This document shows, piece by piece, positions 7,666 to 13,453 of a DNA stretch of 29,166 bases. The stretch spans positions 1 through 29,166 of the IMG/VR virus record IMGVR_UViG_3300017751_000143; one strand, written 5' to 3'. Source of the stretch: a virus. The notes under the pieces are model-generated. The model was given only the letters and a program-made list of their open reading frames with translations, was not told the DNA's origin and searched no databases. The stretch's first letter is position 1; each line of letters begins with the position of its first letter. Position numbers and translations under genes: made by a program.

Positions 7666-7708
7666 ATTGATTAACAGTCAACTGCTCTACCAACTGAGCT
7701 ACCGAGGA
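7666..7708 (-). other. attP: attP core: 5' half of tRNA-Asn(GTT)
   Basis: Read on the minus strand from 7708, the sequence begins TCCTCGGTAGCTCAGTTGG and continues through D arm, anticodon stem and loop (CTGTTAA, anticodon GTT) to the closing strand of the anticodon stem (TCAAT), 43 bases that match a bacterial tRNA-Asn. It then diverges, with no variable loop, T arm or 3' acceptor strand. A tRNA half beside a tyrosine integrase is the classic sign of an attachment site: integration into the host tRNA-Asn gene would restore the full tRNA with a phage-supplied 5' half. The exact crossover point is not visible. Confidence 0.85.
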
Positions 7709-7724
7709 ATAAACTTTTTAAACA

Positions 7725-7730
7725 ATTATA
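7725..7730 (-). promoter_or_regulatory. Consensus -10 box upstream of the tRNA half
   Basis: A perfect TATAAT on the minus strand lies 16 bases upstream of the tRNA 5' end. There is only a poor -35 match (TATCAT at 17 bp spacing). Because integration would cut the host tRNA from its own promoter, this box may drive the restored tRNA-Asn. Support is the motif and its place only. Confidence 0.4.
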
Positions 7731-7861
7731 AGGCTTATATATCTTTAATGATATGTAGGCCACTTTTTTTTACGGCTAAATATAAGGAAAAAGAATTTTT
7801 TTTTAAAAATTTATATCGAATCAATACTCTTAAAAAATATATTTTTATTATATTTTACAAT

Positions 7862-7902
7862 AATAAAGGTTTATTGACTATAATTAAGGGTTTATTGACT
7901 AT
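7862..7902 (+). repeat. Tandem direct repeats, 20/21 bp (arm-type or operator sites)
   Basis: Two adjacent copies, 7862-7881 and 7882-7902, share A-A-T-(T)-A-A-(A/G)-G-G-T-T-T-A-T-T-G-A-C-T-A-T. The shared core TTTATTGACTAT starts at 7870 and again at 7891, 21 bp apart or two helical turns, and the second copy runs into the -35 box of the integrase promoter. A third, near-identical copy lies at 20217-20234. They could bind integrase arm domains or the repressor. Confidence 0.6.
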
Positions 7903-7930
7903 TGCAATTCGCTTATCATTCACATATAAT
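7902..7930 (+). promoter_or_regulatory. sigma70-type promoter of the integrase operon
   Basis: TTGCAA (7902-7907), a 17-bp spacer and a perfect TATAAT (7925-7930) precede the 7970 gene. The start of transcription would fall near 7937, giving a leader of about 33 bases that contains the strong AAAGGAGAG ribosome-binding site. The -35 box abuts the second direct repeat, so a protein bound there could control integrase expression. Confidence 0.65.
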
Positions 7931-7969
7931 CAGGTTATAAACAAGCGTATATAACATAAAGGAGAGATT

Positions 7970-8218
7970 ATGGTTATGAAAATGAATACGATTGAAGGTC
8001 ATAATGTTAGAGAACAAGAGGCCATTAGCCATGCTCAACATTATACTTTGGTTGACTACAAGCCTTTAGGAAAACAAAAGTCAACTGAATATAAAACTTT
8101 AGATGAGGCTATAACAAATGGAAAACTAATAGTAAGTAAAAACCCAAAAGCAAAGATACTTATTTATAGTGTTAAAGATACGAATTGGGCTTTACTTAAA
8201 ACTATTAGAGAGGAGTAA
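7970..8218 (+). CDS. Hypothetical protein at head of integrase operon
   Basis: An 82-residue protein with an excellent ribosome-binding site (AAAGGAGAGATT) placing the start at 7970; a second ATG two codons on is an alternative. The sequence is mixed alpha/beta with a central ETLDEA-like helix (KTLDEAITNGKLIV) and a hydrophobic strand (AKILIYSV). I believe similar proteins accompany integrases in pelagiphages. It is first in an operon with the integrase, so a role in the lysogeny decision or excision is possible, but it has no recognisable DNA-binding motif. Confidence 0.82.
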   Translation: MVMKMNTIEGHNVREQEAISHAQHYTLVDYKPLGKQKSTEYKTLDEAITNGKLIVSKNPKAKILIYSVKDTNWALLKTIREE

Positions 8219-8223
8219 AGAAA

Positions 8224-8448
8224 ATGAGTACAAATAATGAAATAGAGAAGATTGAGAATGTATCAAGATCACTTGATATACTTGTGAGAAAAATGCACAC
8301 TTTCAAAGATAAGCCTGACGCTGTATTTAAAACTAGCTTACCATTAATTGTCACTGATCTTTGTAAGAGTTGGAATGAATTAATTAAAAATGAAAATATA
8401 GGAGAGAGAAATGAGCCAAGAGAATACCCCCCAGAAAATAGAATATAA
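8224..8448 (+). CDS. Hypothetical helical protein in integrase operon
   Basis: A 74-residue protein, mostly helical by composition, with a GAGGAGTAAAGAAA ribosome-binding site. The C-terminal end overlaps the integrase gene by 38 bases, so the two are translationally linked. It contains a single Cys and no recognised motif. Its size and position would suit an excisionase or a small regulator, but it lacks the winged-helix pattern of known Xis families, so I leave the function open. Confidence 0.78.
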   Translation: MSTNNEIEKIENVSRSLDILVRKMHTFKDKPDAVFKTSLPLIVTDLCKSWNELIKNENIGERNEPREYPPENRI

Positions 8449-9589
8449 TAATATTGAGCCTGTTGAAATAGATGGCAAAACTAAATGGAGAATTGCTTAT
8501 ACAGGTAGAGATAGTAAGCCTAAATTTTTAACAAGAATAAATAAAAAAGATTTAAAGTTAGCTATTGTTGATAAGATTGAAGAAGAAGGTTTTATTAAAA
8601 CCAATTCTAAATCTTGGTTTTATGTTCAAGCATACGAACTATGGTACAATAGACAATTATATAAAGAAAAGAATTATGGAAAGCCTTCCAAGAGTTGTCT
8701 TAAAGATTATGATAGCTTTTATAGAAATCATATATTTCCACACTTTCAAAGCCAAGACATAAGATTAATTGATAAAAATAACATAGTTGATTTTGTAGAT
8801 AATTTAGAGGAGAAAGTTAATAATGGTCAAATCAACTCTAAAACATTAAGTAAAATTTATAATGTATTTAAAACAATTATAGATTATTCAGTTAGTAAAG
8901 ATAAAATTAATAAAAACCCTTGCAACTCTCAAGATTTTTTATCTGACATTGAAATATACAATAGAGAGTTTGATCCAATAGATTTTGATTATTGGACAAT
9001 AGATAAAATAGTTCAACTAATAGAACTAATTCCTCATCCTCAAGTTAAATTATTATTTTTTATTATGTTAGAGACAGCTTGTAGGCCAAGTGAGGCTAGA
9101 GGTCTTGCTAGACATCATTTACATTTAGACTCTAATCAAGGTGCTTACATAACTATAAATAGTGCTGTAAAAAGAAATGGAACTTTAGGACTACCAAAAA
9201 CTAAAGGTGGTAAAAGAGATTTAATTATTTCTTCAAGTTTAAGAGATAGATTAAGAAAATATGTAGATGAACTTCCAAAAGATCAAAATAGTCTATTTAA
9301 AAGTAATCTTAATCAATACATAGCTTTAAAGGTACTTATTAGCCATTTAGACAAGGCTTTAGCTAAAATGCGATTGCAACTACCTATTAATCGGAAGTGC
9401 TACTTTTTCCGCCACTACACAGCGACTTTGTGGGCTAAAAATAAAAAATACACAGATCCAATGGACTTGGCAAAAGCACTTGGAGATAAAGACATAAATT
9501 TTGTTAATCGTACCTACATCAAGCCTTATGAAACAAAAAGTTTGGAGTTAGACAAAAGCGATTGGCAAAATCAACAATTTAATTATTAG
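8411..9589 (+). CDS. int: Tyrosine-recombinase integrase
   Basis: This 392-residue protein has a tyrosine-integrase layout: an N-terminal arm-binding region (about 1-65), a SAM-like core-binding domain (about 66-170) and the catalytic domain. Catalytic residues are visible as Arg225 (ETACRPSEARGL), Lys265 or Lys268 in PKTKGGKRDL, Arg334 (FFRHYTA) and the nucleophile Tyr369 (NRTYIKPY). Two usual histidines are replaced: the H-x2-R position is Tyr331 and the LGH position is Asp359. A strong AGGAGAG site precedes the ATG. With the tRNA-Asn half 700 bases upstream, it most likely integrates the phage into the host tRNA-Asn gene. Confidence 0.95.
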   Translation: MSQENTPQKIEYNNIEPVEIDGKTKWRIAYTGRDSKPKFLTRINKKDLKLAIVDKIEEEGFIKTNSKSWFYVQAYELWYNRQLYKEKNYGKPSKSCLKDYDSFYRNHIFPHFQSQDIRLIDKNNIVDFVDNLEEKVNNGQINSKTLSKIYNVFKTIIDYSVSKDKINKNPCNSQDFLSDIEIYNREFDPIDFDYWTIDKIVQLIELIPHPQVKLLFFIMLETACRPSEARGLARHHLHLDSNQGAYITINSAVKRNGTLGLPKTKGGKRDLIISSSLRDRLRKYVDELPKDQNSLFKSNLNQYIALKVLISHLDKALAKMRLQLPINRKCYFFRHYTATLWAKNKKYTDPMDLAKALGDKDINFVNRTYIKPYETKSLELDKSDWQNQQFNY

Positions 9590-9596
9590 GAGAGAT

Positions 9597-9779
9597 ATGA
9601 CCACAAAAAGTAATTTATATGTTTATAGGATTAAATTTGGCAATAAAAGAACAAAAAAAATAAAACTTAAAAAGTTTATTAATGCTGTAAATAATATGAG
9701 TTTTTCACAAAAGTTTTTTATAAATGAAAAAGATGCAAAGCAATTTGTTAAAAATGTGGAGTCTATTAAAAATGCTTGA
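9597..9779 (+). CDS. Small basic hypothetical protein
   Basis: A 60-residue Lys-rich protein just after the integrase, with an AGGAGAG ribosome-binding site that fixes the start. The pattern is a short beta hairpin (NLYVYRIKF) then helices (FFINEKDAKQFVKNV). Its size, charge and position next to int fit a directionality factor, but no xis motif is evident. It may be distantly similar in layout to the convergent 56-residue protein at 9831-10001. Confidence 0.75.
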   Translation: MTTKSNLYVYRIKFGNKRTKKIKLKKFINAVNNMSFSQKFFINEKDAKQFVKNVESIKNA

Positions 9780-9834
9780 GGCTTTTATAATTATAGAGTT
9801 GGTGGCAATTACTTATTATTTAATAACTAATTAA
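9772..9834 (+). CDS. Possible 20-residue hydrophobic peptide
   Basis: An ATG overlapping the end of the previous gene opens a 20-codon frame, almost entirely hydrophobic (LEAFIIIELVAITYYLI). Its TAA shares the TTAA sequence with the stop of the convergent minus-strand gene. There is no clear ribosome-binding site. It could be a tiny membrane peptide translated by coupling, or chance. Confidence 0.3.
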   Translation: MLEAFIIIELVAITYYLITN

Positions 9835-10001
9835 GCGTACCAATATTTATCGTAGTTCTCTTTATCATAGAGGACTACATCCCATTCTATTTTTTTTTTA
9901 ATACTTTTTTTTGCAAATTCTCTAGCCTCTTTGTCCGTTGAGAAAACAACATTAGTGAATGAAGTGAATTTATCTTTAGGCTTATGAATTATAAAATACA
10001 T
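9831..10001 (-). CDS. Hypothetical protein, 56 aa, last gene of minus early operon
   Basis: A complete minus-strand frame of 56 residues begins at ATG 10001 and ends at the convergence point with the integrase operon. The product starts with a beta strand (MYFIIHKPK), has a central Glu/Lys helix (DKEAREFAKKSIKKK) and an aromatic C-terminus (NYDKYWYA), a pattern I associate with small pelagiphage proteins. Upstream is a pyrimidine-rich hairpin arm instead of a Shine-Dalgarno sequence, so its translation must start in another way. Confidence 0.6.
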   Translation of the reverse strand: MYFIIHKPKDKFTSFTNVVFSTDKEAREFAKKSIKKKIEWDVVLYDKENYDKYWYA

Positions 10002-10006
10002 ATAAA

Positions 10007-10060
10007 AGAGAGAGAGGAATTAACAATAAGAGAGCTAAATAATGAAACCTCTCCCTCTCT
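10007..10060 (-). terminator. Long stem-loop between repressor and 56-aa gene, terminator-like
   Basis: AGAGAGAGAGG (10007-10017) pairs with the CT-rich arm at 10048-10060 with a two-base bulge, around a loop of about 30 bases. On the minus strand the stem is followed by TTTTAT, as in an intrinsic terminator, though the loop is long. It may end most transcription after the repressor gene, or control the small gene beyond it. Confidence 0.45.
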
Positions 10061-10078
10061 ATTTACAACTTATGTAAG

Positions 10079-10480
10079 CTAATTTAAATCCTTACTTGTA
10101 GGACTATTATCAAGTTGCTTACTTTCACTTAACAATTTTTCATCATCACACATATCAAGAGTGAATGTAGTATTTTGGCCAACATGAAGATCGTAAATGT
10201 TTGTAAATGAATCCAATGGAATATTTAAAAACTTACTAGCCAAAACCATTTTTAAAGTACACATAGTATTTGAGCCTTTTTCATATTTTTGAACTTGCTG
10301 AAAAGTACAATCTAATTTTTTACTTAATTCAGTTTGAGTGCATGGTCTTATTCTTTCTTTATCACTACCATCTATAATTATTTTTCTTCCTAGCCTTGCT
10401 TGTTTTAATCTTTTACCAATAGCTATATTTATTTCTTGTTGTTTGCTTGTTAAAAAAAATGATTTTTTATTGTTTCCCAT
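10079..10480 (-). CDS. Xre/cI-like helix-turn-helix repressor
   Basis: This 133-residue protein has an HTH_3/Xre domain: IGKRLKQARLGR (residues 21-32) leads into TQTELSKKLDCTFQQVQKYEKG (about 48-69), the scanning and recognition helices, then a closing helix (LASKFLNIPLDSF). A basic 15-residue insertion (residues about 33-47) separates helix 1 from the core. There is no C-terminal peptidase domain, so it is not a RecA-cleaved CI type. It is probably the lysogeny regulator. It sits downstream of the recombination genes and overlaps the upstream gene by 14 bases, with a GGAGAGAAAGAAG start region. Its operators are not proved; the repeats at 7862-7902 are candidates. Confidence 0.85.
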   Translation of the reverse strand: MGNNKKSFFLTSKQQEINIAIGKRLKQARLGRKIIIDGSDKERIRPCTQTELSKKLDCTFQQVQKYEKGSNTMCTLKMVLASKFLNIPLDSFTNIYDLHVGQNTTFTLDMCDDEKLLSESKQLDNSPTSKDLN

Positions 10481-10655
10481 CTTCTTTCTCTCCTTGTTTT
10501 AATTTAACTCTTGATTTTTCTAATTTAATGTCAATGACATCTACTTTAGCATTTTCACTTGGTTTATTTGATGAGTGGGCTTTCTCCACTGTTTCAAATT
10601 CTTCTTCAAACTTTGCATTAATTTCATAAAAAGATTCTTTAATAGCTTTGCTCAT
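10467..10655 (-). CDS. Hypothetical charged helical protein
   Basis: A 62-residue, Glu/Lys-rich protein likely to be all helical (ESFYEINAKFEEEFETVEKA). Start and stop overlap with both neighbours (TAATG at 10655; 14 bases into the repressor gene). No motif recognised. Its fixed place between two DNA-binding proteins suggests a co-regulated accessory, nothing firmer. Confidence 0.72.
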   Translation of the reverse strand: MSKAIKESFYEINAKFEEEFETVEKAHSSNKPSENAKVDVIDIKLEKSRVKLKQGEKEDGKQ

Positions 10656-10939
10656 TAATGGACTTTCATTGTTGGATATTCTTTGTTAAAATGTAAGGTT
10701 GGAATTAAATTAACTTGTTTTCTTGATAATCTAATCTTTCTATGAGCTGACTTACCTTTAGAAATTAATCCTAACTTAAATAACTCTCCACATATTGCAC
10801 CTGCTCTAGCCCTAGAAAAATTATGCGACTCTGCAATTTCTTTATAGGTAGGACTAAATTTTTTTTCTTGAGTAAAATTATTTATGTATTGGAGAACTTT
10901 CCATTTAATTTCACTTAAATAAATATAATCTTTATTCAT
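10655..10939 (-). CDS. LexA-like winged-helix DNA-binding protein
   Basis: I choose the ATG at 10939 because AGAAGG lies 6 bases before it; an upstream in-frame ATG at 10969 lacks a site. The 94-residue product carries a LexA-type winged helix: FSPTYKEIAESHNFS (turn and helix 2), RARAGAICGELFKLGLI (recognition helix) and a wing (SAHRKIRLS). No LexA autoprotease domain follows. Proteins of this build repress or activate phage early genes. It overlaps the DUF3310 gene by 8 bases, and so is expressed with the recombination genes. Confidence 0.78.
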   Translation of the reverse strand: MNKDYIYLSEIKWKVLQYINNFTQEKKFSPTYKEIAESHNFSRARAGAICGELFKLGLISKGKSAHRKIRLSRKQVNLIPTLHFNKEYPTMKVH

Positions 10940-11237
10940 TATCATCCTTCTTAAATAAATTTGTGACATTCTCTTTGGTTTGTTTTACATCCATTCCATC
11001 ATCTTTTAAGGCTTTGAGGTAATTCAACAATTTTTTCAAGTACCACAAGCATTTTTCTAAATCCATAATGATACTATCTACTGATGTTCCATGCTTTGCA
11101 CCAAAACGAAAAAGGTGCTTTAGACCAGCACCCTTTAAGTAACCAATATTTTCCTCATGGGTTTGTTGAGATAAAATGGCATCACAAGTTGGTATGGCCT
11201 TTTTATAATGAGGTGGATTAACACTTTCGTTATCCAT
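10932..11237 (-). CDS. DUF3310 family protein
   Basis: The 101-residue protein matches the DUF3310 pattern: VNPPHYKK at the N-terminus, a middle GLKHLFRFGAKHG segment and DLEKCLWYLKKLL near residues 59-71. This family is widespread in phages, often beside replication or nucleotide-metabolism genes, and has been annotated as nucleotide kinase-like without firm proof. The start overlaps the previous stop by one base. Family assignment is good; biochemical role unknown. Confidence 0.85.
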   Translation of the reverse strand: MDNESVNPPHYKKAIPTCDAILSQQTHEENIGYLKGAGLKHLFRFGAKHGTSVDSIIMDLEKCLWYLKKLLNYLKALKDDGMDVKQTKENVTNLFKKDDNE

Positions 11238-11488
11238 TAAAACGGAGCCTCATCTTGACCACCTTGCTCACCTTGTTCACCTTTAACATAAGGTGGTTTA
11301 ATTTTTCCACTCATGTCAGGTTGTCCTTCTTTTGTCTTATTTGTATTAAGCCAAATAGCTACATCTTTTGCTTTGCCATCTACGGTCATCTTGCCCTGGT
11401 AATGTGGATAAGCCTTACCTGCAACATCAGTATCTCTTTTTTGTCTTTTCCATAACGCCAAACTATTATCGTATTTATCGTCAGCCAT
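11237..11488 (-). CDS. Hypothetical protein, possible OB-fold/ssDNA-binding
   Basis: The start is set at ATG 11488, preceded by AAGGAAGGAAATAAG; a longer frame from 11539 lies inside the upstream gene. The 83-residue product has a LALWKRQKRDTDVAGKAYPH start, a strand pair (GKMTVDGKAKDVAIWLN) and an acidic, Gly/Gln-rich C-terminal tail. A small beta-rich body with an acidic tail, next to a recombination annealase, recalls single-strand DNA-binding proteins. This is a guess from layout. Confidence 0.7.
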   Translation of the reverse strand: MADDKYDNSLALWKRQKRDTDVAGKAYPHYQGKMTVDGKAKDVAIWLNTNKTKEGQPDMSGKIKPPYVKGEQGEQGGQDEAPF

Positions 11489-11489
11489 C

Positions 11490-12134
11490 TTATTTCCTTC
11501 CTTGTATTTGTGTTTTAAGTTTATTGTATTCTTGCTCAACTCTTAATTCCTCAAGAGGATCAAGGGCTATTTGTTTAAGTTCATCTAAATATTCATTTGA
11601 TAATGATTGAATCCCTTGCTCAAATTTATTGACACCTACGGAGTGCTTTGCTTGTTCTTTAAGTTTAGCAATCCATTCATTAGCTACTATTTTTGTATCT
11701 TTAGTAGGTGTTGGAATATTTTTTATTACTTTTTTTACTTGTTTAGGTGGCTCTCTATCTTTAATAAAATCCTCTATTTCTTCCGCGGTAGCGATCTCAT
11801 TACCCATAAAACCTAATATACTTAAGGCTCTACCAACGCTGACTGTTTGAGCCTTTTCAAACTCTTTATCTCTATTTAGCATTTGTTTTGATTCACCAAC
11901 GCTTAATTCTTTGCCATCTAATAAAACACTTGCTCTAAATTTACTAGAGCCATTGGCCAACTCACTACTAAAAGTTACAATTTGTAATCTATTTCCAAAA
12001 TATTCTCTTACAAATTTTATACGATAAGGAACTGTAAGGTATTCCCCTTTAGCACCTAGCTTTACATAATCGCTTTGCTTAATTCCATTTTTAAATTCTT
12101 GTATTGCACTCTCCAATGTTTTTTCTTTACTCAT
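11490..12134 (-). CDS. Single-strand annealing protein (Sak/Rad52/Erf-like)
   Basis: This 214-residue protein has the features of a phage annealase of the Rad52/Sak superfamily: a beta-rich core with KGEYLTVPYRIKFVREYFG (about 29-47) and IVTFSSELANGSSKFRASVLL, followed by KAQTVSVGRALSILGFMGNE (94-113), which resembles the AETsAvGRALg motif of those proteins, and then TAEEIEDF. The C-terminal third is Lys-rich and variable, as usual. It would pair complementary strands during phage recombination. The exonuclease genes lie directly upstream in the same operon, forming a Red-like pair. A 4-base ATGA overlap links it to the coiled-coil gene. Confidence 0.72.
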   Translation of the reverse strand: MSKEKTLESAIQEFKNGIKQSDYVKLGAKGEYLTVPYRIKFVREYFGNRLQIVTFSSELANGSSKFRASVLLDGKELSVGESKQMLNRDKEFEKAQTVSVGRALSILGFMGNEIATAEEIEDFIKDREPPKQVKKVIKNIPTPTKDTKIVANEWIAKLKEQAKHSVGVNKFEQGIQSLSNEYLDELKQIALDPLEELRVEQEYNKLKTQIQGRK

Positions 12135-12319
12135 AGTTGTCCTTTATCTCTCATTTTTTTGGTTGGGTTTGTTATTTGTTCTTGTAGTTCTTGAATTTTT
12201 TTATCTTTGTCTTGAATTTCAACTCTTAATTGGCCATTCTTTTTTTGATGAGCATCATTAATTGTTTCCAAATCTTTAATTCTTTGGCGTAAAGGTTTTA
12301 TAATTCCTTGATCATTCAT
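12131..12319 (-). CDS. Coiled-coil hypothetical protein
   Basis: I place the start at ATG 12319, which has AGAGGA four bases upstream and overlaps the exonuclease stop by 8 bases (ATGAATGA). The 62-residue product is a nearly continuous heptad helix (LRQRIKDLETINDAHQKK, VEIQDKDKKIQELQEQ), so it is probably a coiled-coil dimer. Wedged between exonuclease and annealase genes, it may bridge them; no direct evidence. Confidence 0.7.
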   Translation of the reverse strand: MNDQGIIKPLRQRIKDLETINDAHQKKNGQLRVEIQDKDKKIQELQEQITNPTKKMRDKGQL

Positions 12320-12983
12320 AATATCCTCTAAATCTTTGAGTAATTTCTTTTGGGAAACCCTTCCACCAAAAACCATTTTTTCTTATTTCACTAAAGTCAG
12401 GCTTACAAAGTAAAGCCAAAACTTTTGGATCACCATTGGCAAACTCTAATTTCTTTTCCCAACATCTTTGATATAAAACTAATTCGTTATAATATTTTTC
12501 AAGATTATCTTTTTGTAATTCCTCACAATTATCAGGAGTAAAAAGTTTTCTATCATAATCACTTGCATAAGTTAAAAAGGGGATATGGTTTGGTAAAACT
12601 TTTTGATATAAGGCAATTTGAAGGCAATCACTATGAAATGGTTTGGTCGGACATTTCTTTTTTGTGTAAGACAATCCTTTTTTTGTAGTCATTACAGTTC
12701 CAAAAACATTTTTAATATCTCCAAAATAAGACTTCATTGTTTGATCAACTGCAGCACCAATTAAATCTACATAACATAAAAAATAAGTTTGGATTCTTCC
12801 TTGCTCATCCCAATGGGTAAATTCTTTTTCTTCTTCCCATTCTTGCTTTGGTAATTCATTAATATTATCTATGTGATTTTGAGAAATTAAATTTCTATTT
12901 TTAACTATGTTCTCAAATTTAAAACCATCTTTTTCATCAGTTGGTGTATAGTTTTCTATTCTTTCAACAATTTTTTCTATCAT
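12312..12983 (-). CDS. RecB-like PD-(D/E)XK exonuclease, C-terminal catalytic part
   Basis: This 223-residue protein carries the catalytic half of a RecB/Cas4-type nuclease: YVDLIG with Asp73, GDIKNV with Asp89-x-Lys91, and DCLQIALYQK with Gln122 and Tyr126, which matches the QxxxY motif of phage exonucleases. The N-terminal part of the usual fold, with the G-x-x-H-E motif, is missing here and is encoded by the preceding gene in another frame. The two genes overlap by ATGA. Expected role: 5'-end resection that feeds the annealase downstream. Motif spacing is convincing; whether the two halves form one active enzyme is inferred. Confidence 0.7.
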   Translation of the reverse strand: MIEKIVERIENYTPTDEKDGFKFENIVKNRNLISQNHIDNINELPKQEWEEEKEFTHWDEQGRIQTYFLCYVDLIGAAVDQTMKSYFGDIKNVFGTVMTTKKGLSYTKKKCPTKPFHSDCLQIALYQKVLPNHIPFLTYASDYDRKLFTPDNCEELQKDNLEKYYNELVLYQRCWEKKLEFANGDPKVLALLCKPDFSEIRKNGFWWKGFPKEITQRFRGYYE

Positions 12984-13213
12984 GATATTTCCTCAAGTTT
13001 TATTTTTTTAACTAAATGGGCTTGAACAATTTCATGAATCAAAGTTCCACCTTCAAATGAAGATGATTTTGGCATATTCATTTTTTCTTTAGTGGTCATT
13101 ACGATATAATTTCTAAATCGTATATCTTCTGGAATTGTATTTTGTGATTTGGAAGTGTGTTTTAAATTAAATTTTTTATAACAGTCACCTATTATTTTGA
13201 TTCTCTTGCTCAT
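12980..13213 (-). CDS. RecB-like exonuclease, N-terminal part
   Basis: This 77-residue protein ends with FEGGTLIHEIVQAHL (residues 53-67). It reproduces the N-terminal G-x2-(V/I)H-E helix that supplies a metal-binding His (His60) in PDDEXK_1/RecB-like phage exonucleases. The rest of that fold is in the next gene. No Shine-Dalgarno precedes its ATG; instead the -10 box of a good promoter ends only 6 bases upstream, so the message is probably leaderless. First gene of the recombination operon. Confidence 0.7.
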   Translation of the reverse strand: MSKRIKIIGDCYKKFNLKHTSKSQNTIPEDIRFRNYIVMTTKEKMNMPKSSSFEGGTLIHEIVQAHLVKKIKLEEIS

Positions 13214-13219
13214 CCAAGA

Positions 13220-13248
13220 GTAATAAGCTAATTGATATTAAAAGTCAA
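13220..13248 (-). promoter_or_regulatory. Promoter of recombination operon, leaderless geometry
   Basis: On the minus strand TTGACT (13248-13243), 17 bp, then TATTAC (13225-13220), then six bases and the ATG at 13213. Transcription would start at or next to the A of the start codon. A further TTGACA lies upstream near 13270 without a matched -10. The absence of any ribosome-binding site before the ATG agrees with a leaderless message. Confidence 0.55.
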
Positions 13249-13273
13249 TTCACTTAATACTCAATGATAAGTG

Positions 13274-13453
13274 TCAATAATCGTAATATTGTGGGAAAGA
13301 CGAATATTCAATTTGTGATGACCATGACAAATTAATATCTTCAATCAAGGGTTGGATTGTTTTACCTGTTGATGAAGATTTATCTAAAATATCATATCTT
13401 CCATTACTTCTAGGCTCTAAAAAACCTATCCAAATAATTTTAGTTTTTTTATC
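13274..13453 (-). pseudogene. In-frame continuation of the 13454 gene beyond a TAA
   Basis: Directly after the TAA at 13454-13456 the same frame stays open for 59 more codons, ending at TGA 13274. The translation looks protein-like (for example IIWIGFLEPRSNGRYDILDK), with a normal mix of Trp, Pro and Tyr. It has no start codon or ribosome-binding site of its own. It ends just before the promoter of the next operon, as an intact gene would. The TAA could be a CAA-to-TAA mutation, a sequencing error or a readthrough stop. Confidence 0.6.

Larger units (their letters stand above)
7453..7969 (+). other. Intergenic attachment region without protein genes
   Basis: This stretch of 517 bases has no convincing gene on either strand; the open frames through it are AT-rich, lack ribosome-binding sites and run across the tRNA-derived block. 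It holds a 6-bp inverted repeat (7493-7507, TCTAAC/GTTAGA, too weak to call a terminator), the tRNA-Asn half (7666-7708) with a -10 box upstream of it, two tandem direct repeats (7862-7902) and a sigma70-type promoter (7902-7930). A tRNA fragment just upstream of an integrase gene marks this as attP. Confidence 0.8.

Noticed and set aside
7430-7693. Minus-strand frame of 87 codons in the attachment region
   Set aside because: It overlaps the real 47-residue gene and runs into the tRNA half, has no ribosome-binding site, and its translation is low-complexity Phe/Asn/Ile as expected from AT-rich noncoding DNA.
7666-7708. A functional phage-encoded tRNA-Asn
   Set aside because: Only the 5' half is present; there is no T arm or 3' acceptor strand, so it cannot fold into a tRNA before integration.
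7862-7902. CRISPR-like array
   Set aside because: Only two directly adjacent copies with no spacers and no cas genes.
7667-7954. Plus-strand frame of 95 codons across the tRNA half and promoter
   Set aside because: It reads through the tRNA-derived block and the integrase promoter, without a start signal; the product is Phe/Tyr/Lys-rich noise.
8565-8762. 65-codon frame inside the integrase gene
   Set aside because: Shadow of the integrase in another frame; no ribosome-binding site.
11255-11850. Several plus-strand frames opposite the annealase and its neighbour
   Set aside because: They are antisense to minus-strand genes that have motifs and overlaps; their translations are Phe/Ser/Cys-rich antisense products.
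12312-13213. Cas4 protein and a CRISPR adaptation module
   Set aside because: The RecB-like motifs fit, but there are no four-Cys cluster, cas1/cas2 or repeats, and the neighbour is an annealase, which fits a phage recombination exonuclease.
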